Positions 1 to 8,020 of a stretch of 9,863 bases of DNA are shown piece by piece. The number at the start of each line of letters is the position of its first letter. Positions within the stretch are counted from its first letter, which is position 1. The stretch is from positions 1 to 9,863 of the forward strand of contig VFJU01000055.1 of assembly GCA_009885905.1 (NCBI GenBank), given 5' to 3'. The DNA comes from Verrucomicrobiota bacterium. Lineage in GTDB: Bacteria; Verrucomicrobiota; Verrucomicrobiia; Verrucomicrobiales; Akkermansiaceae. The notes under the pieces were generated by a model. The model saw nothing but the letters and a program-made list of their open reading frames with translations, was not told the origin of the DNA and did no database searches. The position numbers and the translations under genes are program-made.

Positions 1-471
1 TACGGGAACAATTTCGACAGGTTCTGACATGCAAAATTGTAGATGTAACCCATTGATAAGTAGAGAATAATGTGATAAAATTAGACGATTTTAAGGACCT
101 GAAAATGCCCCCGAGCAAGGGACTGAATTTGACAAAAGAAGCCGTCGTGGACGAGGCGTGGCGCAGGGAGGCTTCGGCCTTGACCTCGCCCCACCAAAGC
201 CCGTGAAGGGCACGCGAAGGGGAGATTACGAGGCTTCTGAGAGGCGGAGCGCCGAAAAATATGTTAGATGATCGAGGTGTTGGCGGAGAGAAGGTCCGGA
301 ACGCGACCAGCCACCGCATTTTGCGTCGGAAGAGTCGGCAAACGCGTGGTCACCGTCTCAGTCGGGCTCATGCGAACAATAGCGTGAGAAAGAAAATCGA
401 AGCGGGTCAGCACACAACCCGATTGCAAATTGGAGCCAGAATGATGGCAAAAAATAATTTGTTAGGCGACA
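1..471. other. Gene-poor left flank, no recognised gene
   Basis: I recognise no gene here. Two weak open frames are visible. On the minus strand a frame opens with ATG at 319-317 and has no stop before the window edge, giving at least 105 codons. Its translation (starting MRWLVAFRTF) resembles no family I know and is rich in Ser, Leu and Arg, like a chance frame in DNA poor in stop trinucleotides. On the plus strand a 33-codon frame at 105-206 starts with ATG seven bases after AAGGA. Its LTKEAVVDEA stretch faintly recalls the start of TetR-type regulators, but it stops at once. The segment 140-250 is GC-rich with short dyads such as GGCTTCGGCC. It may be decayed mobile-element flank. Confidence 0.35.
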
Positions 472-626
472 GGGTTCCTCCCGAGGTGTTTTCCATCCAA
501 GACATTTTCTCGGGCGGTCGTTAAGCTTTTTCTGAAGTCGGTTCGCTTTGGAAAATACTGCTGGAGCAGGCCGTTGGTATTTTCGTTGAGCCCTCTTTGC
601 CATGAGTGATAGCGATGAAAAAAATT
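472..626 (-). pseudogene. IS30-family transposase, C-terminal remnant
   Basis: This is a relic of the C-terminal part of an IS30-type DDE transposase. Reading the minus strand, the frame through 626-528 gives YHSWQRGLNENTNGLL, then QQYFPKRTDFRK. This is the highly conserved IS30 block containing the catalytic Glu (N-E-N-T-N-G). The next family block, LNDRPRKCLGWKTPREE, lies at 525-472 in a different frame. About a dozen residues that normally sit between the two blocks are missing, so a short deletion has also shifted the frame. Upstream of 626 similarity fades, and a stop lies in frame at 653-651. No N-terminal domain, catalytic Asp residues or terminal inverted repeats are visible. It cannot encode an active transposase. 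Family assignment rests on motif recall and is strong; the exact ends are uncertain. Confidence 0.85.
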
Positions 627-943
627 ACAAGAGACAGAAATAATTGATACTCAGCGAGTGAAAACAGACCCCTTAGCCACCACCCGCCTCGCTCAGAGGT
701 GCTCCACGAACGCGGCCATTTTCCTTTTTAGGATTAGGCAAGACATCGGCTCGGCAAGCGGGGTTCGTAACACGGACTGTGTAATTTGCTAACTACTGGT
801 ATTCATTAGCTTCGCTGCGGTTTATTTTAAGGGTGCATCATTTTTTTTCGTAGACTGATCTGATTTTGAAGTACCTCCAAATTTGAGGTGCTGTTGGTCG
901 TGCTTTATCGAATCAAGCTCGGATCGCGTGTTAGTTTTTCGTG
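627..943. other. Intergenic DNA between IS30 remnant and katG
   Basis: No open frame of note is present on either strand. The stretch contains a T8 run at 841-848 and a dyad at 870-892 (listed separately) downstream of katG. The part next to the transposase relic (627-660) could be further decayed transposase sequence, because a neighbouring frame reads LAEYQLFLSL just before the WQRG block. That is too degraded to claim. Otherwise I see nothing in it. Confidence 0.4.
870..892 (-). terminator. Stem-loop downstream of katG, possible terminator
   Basis: Read on the katG strand, AGCACCTC and GAGGTACT form an 8-bp stem including one G-U pair, closing a 7-base AAATTTG loop. It begins about 50 bases past the katG stop codon. 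No U-tract follows; the next bases are TCAAAATCAG. It is therefore not a canonical intrinsic terminator and may only protect the 3' end or be chance. Confidence 0.25.
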
Positions 944-3263
<2,320 letters not shown>

Positions 3264-4028
3264 TCAGGCGATTGGAATTGGAGTGACAACCTCCGTCGGG
3301 AGCGTCACCCAAGCGAGAAACTCTTGGTTCCCATCCATGCCAGTGATAGGTGAGGGGATCAATCCGCGCCATGTGCAACCATGCTCGGTGGTGACGAAGT
3401 GGCGAATTTTTTCAATGGCTTGCTCATGGAGGTGCGGATCGCGGACGATCCCTCCGCGCGTGATGTCATCGCGGCACAACTCGAACTGCGGCTTGATCAA
3501 GCAGACGACTGAGCCACCGTCCTCGAGTACGGAAAAGATCGCTGGGAGGACTTTAGTTAGCGAAATGAATGAGAGATCGGTGACGGCGAGGCGGACTTTT
3601 TCGCCGATATCGGTGGGGACCATGTGGCGTGCATTGAATTGCTCTTTGACGATAACTCGGGGGTCGTTGCGGAGTTTCCAAACGAGTTGATTGGTTCCAA
3701 CATCCACTGCGTGGACGCGAGTGGCACCGCGCTGAAGAAGGCAGTCGGTAAATCCACCCGTGGAGGCACCAACGTCAATGCAGACCCAGCCGGTGGGATC
3801 AATTTGAAATGCATCGAGTGCGCCCTCGAGTTTGAATCCTCCGCGACCCACGTAGCGTTGTTTTTCTTTCACCTCAAGTGGGGCATCGGGAAGGAGTTGG
3901 GTGCTCGGTTTATCGATGATGCGGTCTCCGCTGCGCACCTCGCCGGCAAGGATGAGTCGTTTGGCTTGCTCGCGAGAATCGCAGAGTCCGCGGGTGACGA
4001 GCAAGGCATCGGTACGTTCTTTTTTCAT
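3264..4028 (-). CDS. tlyA: TlyA-family rRNA methyltransferase (S4 domain, FtsJ-like)
   Basis: SAM-dependent RNA 2'-O-methyltransferase of the TlyA/HlyA family. In mycobacteria its relative methylates C1409 of 16S and C1920 of 23S rRNA; the older hemolysin name is historical. The 254-residue protein has an N-terminal S4 RNA-binding domain at about 5-65 (DALLVTRGLCDSREQAKRLI, then AGEVRSGDRIIDKPS). An FtsJ-type Rossmann domain covers about 65-250. Visible motifs are YVGRGGFKLEGALD at 59-72, the SAM loop IDVGASTGGFTDCLL at 84-98, AVDVGTNQL at 107-115, TDLSFISL at 150-157 and LIKPQFE at 177-183. These supply the expected catalytic Lys/Asp/Lys set. Its ATG lies 6 bp after the stop of the DUF3500 gene, so the two are likely cotranscribed. 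No Shine-Dalgarno sequence is seen, so it may depend on translational coupling. The methylation target cannot be read from sequence. Confidence 0.95.
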   Translation of the reverse strand: MKKERTDALLVTRGLCDSREQAKRLILAGEVRSGDRIIDKPSTQLLPDAPLEVKEKQRYVGRGGFKLEGALDAFQIDPTGWVCIDVGASTGGFTDCLLQRGATRVHAVDVGTNQLVWKLRNDPRVIVKEQFNARHMVPTDIGEKVRLAVTDLSFISLTKVLPAIFSVLEDGGSVVCLIKPQFELCRDDITRGGIVRDPHLHEQAIEKIRHFVTTEHGCTWRGLIPSPITGMDGNQEFLAWVTLPTEVVTPIPIA

Positions 4029-4034
4029 GCAGAG

Positions 4035-5033
4035 TCAATGGTCTAACTTTATGTGATCGCCAAGGAGGTCGCGCCCGAAGTCGTTAGAAAAGTCCCTCCA
4101 CGTCGCGTGGATGTGGTTGGCATGATTTTGGACGTTGGCGACCTCGATGAGGAAGGTCGGTCCTTGGATGCGATAGTAGTATGGCTCGCCCAGCAAGGTA
4201 CCACCCGCCCAACCGAAGCGAATCTTTTCGATACCTGCAGCTTTGATCCGAGTCATGTCCGAGGCAGTAATCTCTGGTCGGTAGCGACCTGTGAACTCTG
4301 AAATGAGCGTTAGCAACGCGCTTCGTTGGAGCGGGTTGAGGTCGCTAGCGACCACGCCTACGGGATCGAGTGCGGTGGCACTGCGGTTTTCAAAACTCAG
4401 AATTTCTGTGGGTGGTTTGGTGTTGAAGATCACTTCGGATTTCCCTGCGGTGAGTAGAGCAAGGGTCAGGGCACGTGCGAGGTCTTCTTCTGCAGCAAGG
4501 ACACGCAATCCATGCTGTGTGCCTTCATCGACTTGACGAGGATTTGCACCCATGAATGAGGGGGTCGCAGAAATACATTTGTCACCGATGAGCGCGATAT
4601 TGACAGATAGGTGGTGACCCTCGAGACGCCAGCTCCAGCCTTTGGGATCGCCAGGGGTACCGAAAATTGCTAGAAAATAGCGGTCAGGATCACGCTTCAC
4701 CGAGTCGTTTTCGAGAGTGGCGAGAATGCTTTCTAACGAGATTATCTGGCTTGCTTTGAGTTTTCCTTTCTCACTGAGAGCGCTCGTAAGAAGAGCCATG
4801 GCGGCCACGCGTTGGGGCGAGGTCATTTCTTTAAGCGGCAGTCCGGCGCGGTCACGTGGCGTGTAGCGGAAATTCTCACGCTCGGTGCTGGCAAGTGAAA
4901 GAGCGGCTTTTTCCCGCTGAGCAGGTGCGAGTGTCGAGAGGAAATGCTCAGCAGCCGCGGCGCCCCCCATAACCGGCAGACCTTCCCCGGCGGCGGAGAG
5001 GATGCTTAACAATATGATGAGAAGAATTTTCAT
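4035..5033 (-). CDS. Secreted DUF3500-family protein of unknown function
   Basis: I recognise this as a DUF3500-family protein, for which no biochemical role is established to my knowledge. From the ATG at 5033 it is 332 residues. The upstream in-frame TTG at 5048 would add five residues before the basic-hydrophobic signal sequence and is less likely. Residues 1-28 (MKILLIILLS onward, ending in an Ala-rich stretch) look like a Sec signal peptide, so the mature protein is probably periplasmic or exported. Family landmarks are ERENFRYTPRDRAGLPLKEM at 51-70, IFGTPGD at 123-129, WRLEGHHLSVN at 135-145, LRVLAAEEDLAR at 176-187, YYRIQGPTFLIE at 287-298, NHANHIHATWRD at 303-314 and DFGRDLL at 318-324. 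The clustered histidines (140, 141, 304, 307, 309) suggest metal binding; this is inference. The gene starts a probable two-gene unit with tlyA and is divergent from the DAHP synthase gene. Confidence 0.88.
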   Translation of the reverse strand: MKILLIILLSILSAAGEGLPVMGGAAAAEHFLSTLAPAQREKAALSLASTERENFRYTPRDRAGLPLKEMTSPQRVAAMALLTSALSEKGKLKASQIISLESILATLENDSVKRDPDRYFLAIFGTPGDPKGWSWRLEGHHLSVNIALIGDKCISATPSFMGANPRQVDEGTQHGLRVLAAEEDLARALTLALLTAGKSEVIFNTKPPTEILSFENRSATALDPVGVVASDLNPLQRSALLTLISEFTGRYRPEITASDMTRIKAAGIEKIRFGWAGGTLLGEPYYYRIQGPTFLIEVANVQNHANHIHATWRDFSNDFGRDLLGDHIKLDH

Positions 5034-5063
5034 TCGGTGGCGACCCAAGCACGAAGCGAATCC

Positions 5064-5124
5064 CTGAGCAAGGAGAGTCTCAGTGAAGAAAGGCGGTAGC
5101 TAGCGTGAATTGTGCCTTGCTTAG
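5064..5124 (+). promoter_or_regulatory. DAHP synthase leader: stem-loop with mini-ORF
   Basis: Bases 5064-5073 (CTGAGCAAGG) can pair with 5115-5124 (CCTTGCTTAG) in a 10-bp stem with one G-U pair and a 41-base loop. The 5' arm overlaps AAGGAG at 5070-5075, the best Shine-Dalgarno sequence I find in the window. Seven bases later comes GTG AAG AAA GGC GGT AGC TAG (5083-5103), a possible six-codon peptide, MKKGGS. Folding would hide that Shine-Dalgarno sequence. The 3' arm lies just past the upstream GTG at 5112. The peptide has no aromatic residues, so it is not a classical attenuation leader. A TATGAT hexamer at 5013-5018 could be a -10 box, but no -35 box is seen. Function is inferred only. 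Confidence 0.3.
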
Positions 5125-5153
5125 CAGGTGATCCGTCGACAAGCATCGCCGGC

Positions 5154-6215
5154 GTGACGCGCCACCGCACTGACGACCTTCGAATTACTGGCCTAAACCC
5201 GCTGATTTCCCCAGCGGTGTTGGCGTACTATTTACCTATTACCGAGCAAGCATCTGAACTCGTCGCCAGCACGCGCTTGCAGGCAGATGCCATTTTGCGG
5301 GGTGAAGATGATCGCTTGTTGGCCATCGTCGGGCCTTGCTCGATTCATGATCCGGAGGCCGCTCTTGAATACGCGGCGCTGCTGAGGGAGCAGGCCAAGC
5401 GCATCGAGAAGGATGTTATGGTGATCATGCGGGTTTATTTTGAAAAACCCCGTACCACAGTGGGTTGGAAGGGACTGATCAATGACCCGAAACTCGACGA
5501 CTCATTTGATATCAATCAAGGTTTGCGCATCGCACGAGGACTCTTGTTAGATCTTGCGAATATGGGAGTGCCTTCAGGCACAGAATTTCTCGATACGATT
5601 TCTCCGCAATACATTGCCGATTTAATCGCTTGGGGAGCCATCGGCGCACGCACCACGGAATCCCAGATACACCGCGAACTCGCTTCCGGTTTATCCATGC
5701 CGGTGGGATTTAAAAATGGCACCAGCGGATCAATCCAGATCGCACTTGATGCCATTCAATCGTCTTCACGCCCTCATCATTTTCTATCAGTGACGAAGCA
5801 GGGAGTTTCGGCGATTGTATCCACAGCGGGCAATGAATCCTGCCACCTGATCCTGCGGGGGGGCGGTGGCGTTCCTAACTATAAGAAATCCGAGATCGAT
5901 GCCGCGGCGGCCATGCTGCGAGAGCAAAATTTACCAGAGTCAGTGATGGTGGACTGCTCGCATGGAAATTCGATGAAGGATTACCGCAACCAACCGCGAG
6001 TCGCTCGCGACATCTGCGAGCAAATCTCGGCAGGTTCTAAGGTGATCACCTCGGTGATGATCGAATCAAACTTGGTGGAAGGAAATCAAAAGCTGCAGAA
6101 GGAACTGAGCGACTTGACACATGGCCAATCAGTGACAGATGCCTGCATCGGTTGGGCTGACACGGTTTATGTGTTAGAATCTCTAGCCTTGGCGGTGCGG
6201 AATCGACGGGGGTAG
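5154..6215 (+). CDS. aroG: 3-deoxy-7-phosphoheptulonate (DAHP) synthase, type I
   Basis: First enzyme of the shikimate pathway: it condenses phosphoenolpyruvate and erythrose 4-phosphate to DAHP, feeding Phe, Tyr, Trp and other aromatics. The protein is collinear with E. coli AroG/AroF/AroH. It has TDDLRI at the N-terminus, VGPCSIHDP with the metal Cys, MRVYFEKPRTTVGWKGLIND, WGAIGARTTESQIHRELASG, PVGFKNGT, FLSVTK, DCSHGNS (metal His), MIESNLVEGNQ (metal Glu) and SVTDACIGW (metal Asp). I chose GTG at 5154, giving 353 residues, because it places DDLRI as in AroG and matches the usual 350. An in-frame GTG at 5112 would add 14 residues, and neither start has a Shine-Dalgarno sequence. The feedback-binding region looks conserved, but which amino acid inhibits the enzyme cannot be told, so the symbol is approximate. 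It stands alone, divergent from the DUF3500 gene and convergent with the cyclase. Confidence 0.95.
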   Translation: MTRHRTDDLRITGLNPLISPAVLAYYLPITEQASELVASTRLQADAILRGEDDRLLAIVGPCSIHDPEAALEYAALLREQAKRIEKDVMVIMRVYFEKPRTTVGWKGLINDPKLDDSFDINQGLRIARGLLLDLANMGVPSGTEFLDTISPQYIADLIAWGAIGARTTESQIHRELASGLSMPVGFKNGTSGSIQIALDAIQSSSRPHHFLSVTKQGVSAIVSTAGNESCHLILRGGGGVPNYKKSEIDAAAAMLREQNLPESVMVDCSHGNSMKDYRNQPRVARDICEQISAGSKVITSVMIESNLVEGNQKLQKELSDLTHGQSVTDACIGWADTVYVLESLALAVRNRRG

Positions 6216-6282
6216 GGAACTGGCTCGCCAATATTGGTGAAAAAGTTTGATGGAAGTTGGAAATTCAACACGGGTCGCACAG
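6216..6282. other. Convergent intergenic gap with a dyad
   Basis: This is the 67-bp gap between two converging stop codons. It holds the palindrome CCAATATTGG (6228-6237), extended to 6225-6240 as TCGCCA/TGGTGA around an ATAT loop. A5 follows on the plus strand, so T5 precedes the dyad on the minus strand. Neither strand has a U-tract after the hairpin, so intrinsic termination is doubtful here. Confidence 0.3.
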
Positions 6283-7890
6283 TCAGTCGGCTTCAACTTT
6301 TCTTCCAGTTAGATAATAAGTACGAAGCTTGCCACGATTCTTCAACTCGATGTCGCCCCTGTCTTCGAAAAGATAGCTTTCTTCCAAGCGTGACCTAACC
6401 GTTTCACTTGCATGAATGGTCATCGGTTCGGCGGTGGTTTCAAGACGACTGGTGACATTCACCACATCGCCCCATAGATCGTAGGCAAATTTCTTTCGCC
6501 CGATGATTCCGGCCGCCACTGTGCCGCTGTGAATTCCGATTCGAATTTGCACATCTCTTCCCATTTCTTGATTTTGTGCACGGAGGTTTTGAATCACATC
6601 CAAGGCGAAGTCTGCCATTTGTTGAGCGTGAGTGGGGCTTCGCGTCGGCACGCCAGCCACAGCCATGTAGCAGTCTCCGATCGTTTTAATTTTCTCTAAG
6701 TCGTGTTTATCAACCAGTTGATCAAACAAGTCGAAAAGATCGTTGAGCAGTTTGGTTACCGCCTTGGGACCGATCTCGGCTGCAAGTTTGGTAAATCCCA
6801 CGATATCAGCGAAAAATACCGTGACCTCAGGGAACGTCTCGGCCTGAATTTCTTCACCTCGTTGCAATCGTTCCGCAATCGCCACGGGTAGGATATTTAG
6901 CAATAGTTTTTCCGCCCGTCCTTTTTCTTTTTCGAGCGCTAGTGCTTTTTCGTCTAAATCACAAATCGCTAAGTTTTTCTCATCTTCCCTTGTTTTTAGC
7001 GTCAAGGTCATCTGGTTGAATGTCCGCATGAGGGATTGTAGTTCGCGCGCTCCTCGGTTGTGAGCGATGTCCACAAATTCTCCTCCGCCTATTTTTTCAA
7101 CGGCGAACGCAAGTTCTTGAACCGGTCGTAAGACCATTCTCATCACGAGTAGGTAGCTCACGATCAATACTAGTAAAATGAATCCTGATAGGAAAAGGCT
7201 GGTATGAAGCCGCATTGCAGCTGCTTTGTTAAGTTCGTTTGTATCTGCTAGTGTTCTTTTGCTAACAATATCCATAAATTGATCCAAAGGCTTCATGACT
7301 TTGGCTTTGGCTTCATGGTACTGTGACCCGTGCAAGATTTGGATTGCTAGGGCACGATCGGGTTCTTTTTTAATGTCAAAACTGCCTGTGCCATCATCAA
7401 ACTCACCATTCACTGCATGCATCGCCACATTTTCGAGACGAACTAGGCTGTCACTTTGATTTTGTGCGTTCTTGAGTAGCGCGAACTCCTCCACCGAAAA
7501 GCCTGCCTTGATCATCCTGTCTTCCAGTGAGACGAGCTTTTGCGATGTGGTGGTAGAGGGAATCGATTCGAGATTTTCGGTGACTAGATCCCAGTAGACT
7601 CCATCGTGTCCCGCGGGTCGTGGTGCTTTTCCGTTTCGAATATCCAGGATTCGTCCGAAATATTGCCAATACCTATTTTCACCAGTCACCACGTAAGTTC
7701 GTGCCATACGAGTGAGATCGTCGGAGCTTTGGCGAAGCTCAGCTGCTAATTTGTTAGATTCGGTCTGACGGGCCTCAGCTTCGGCTAATTGAAATATTTT
7801 TTTTCTGCCTTCCAAGGTGTTGACCAAGAGAGCCACCAGAAGGACAGCGACGAGACCAAAGATCCCTATCAGTAAAGTTCTGAGTTTCAT
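6283..7890 (-). CDS. Membrane-bound class III adenylate cyclase with HAMP domain
   Basis: Predicted receptor-type enzyme that makes cAMP from ATP in response to a signal outside the inner membrane. It has 535 residues. A transmembrane helix lies at about 5-25, an extracytoplasmic mostly helical sensor region at about 26-228 and a second helix at about 231-253. HAMP follows at 254-300, a charged signalling helix at 300-332 and a cyclase homology domain at about 353-530. Metal-binding Asp residues are D362 (FFADIVGFT) and D406 (IGDCYMAVAG). The base-selecting pair is K402 (KIKTIGD) and D471 (YDLWGDVVN), which points to ATP; guanylate cyclases have Glu and Cys. N478 and R482 (NVTSRLE) are the transition-state residues, so the enzyme looks active. 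The sensor contains DDLTRMARTYVVTG (57-70), IRNGKAPRP and YWDL, a block I recall from other bacterial sensors whose ligand is unknown. No cAMP receptor gene lies nearby. Confidence 0.93.
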   Translation of the reverse strand: MKLRTLLIGIFGLVAVLLVALLVNTLEGRKKIFQLAEAEARQTESNKLAAELRQSSDDLTRMARTYVVTGENRYWQYFGRILDIRNGKAPRPAGHDGVYWDLVTENLESIPSTTTSQKLVSLEDRMIKAGFSVEEFALLKNAQNQSDSLVRLENVAMHAVNGEFDDGTGSFDIKKEPDRALAIQILHGSQYHEAKAKVMKPLDQFMDIVSKRTLADTNELNKAAAMRLHTSLFLSGFILLVLIVSYLLVMRMVLRPVQELAFAVEKIGGGEFVDIAHNRGARELQSLMRTFNQMTLTLKTREDEKNLAICDLDEKALALEKEKGRAEKLLLNILPVAIAERLQRGEEIQAETFPEVTVFFADIVGFTKLAAEIGPKAVTKLLNDLFDLFDQLVDKHDLEKIKTIGDCYMAVAGVPTRSPTHAQQMADFALDVIQNLRAQNQEMGRDVQIRIGIHSGTVAAGIIGRKKFAYDLWGDVVNVTSRLETTAEPMTIHASETVRSRLEESYLFEDRGDIELKNRGKLRTYYLTGRKVEAD

Positions 7891-8020
7891 GGTGATCTGG
7901 AAAGTTTCTACATGGCTAGAGGCATCGCATGGCGGTGGGTGTGTCGACGTACATAAAGTTATTCGTTTGTGTCGAACTTAGCATCGATCGAATAGCTTGT
8001 TGAATCGTTAGGATTCACCC
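7891..8020 (-). other. rho-cyclase intergenic region
   Basis: These 130 bp separate the rho stop from the cyclase ATG. Just past rho, TGAATC and GATTCA (8001-8017) form a 6-bp stem with a 5-base loop and no U-tract after it, so it is a weak terminator at best. Farther down, the minus strand has a TCGACA hexamer and a TATGTA hexamer, but they are only about 14 bases apart, too short for a confident promoter. Whether the cyclase is cotranscribed with rho is therefore open. No small gene is seen. Confidence 0.3.

Noticed and set aside
105..206. 33-codon plus-strand frame as a TetR-family N-terminus
   Set aside because: LTKEAVVDEA recalls TetR starts and AAGGA precedes the ATG, but no helix-turn-helix or further domain follows in any frame. 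The match is too short to support a gene.
261..524. 87-codon plus-strand open frame
   Set aside because: It overlaps the IS30 relic antisense and resembles no family. The real signal at its 3' end is the transposase on the other strand.
841..848. T8 run as the U-tract of an intrinsic terminator
   Set aside because: No stable hairpin lies just upstream on the plus strand and no plus-strand gene ends there. On the katG strand it is an A run.
5512..5758. Minus-strand frame inside the DAHP synthase gene
   Set aside because: It lies opposite the most conserved part of the enzyme and has no family resemblance, so it is a shadow frame.
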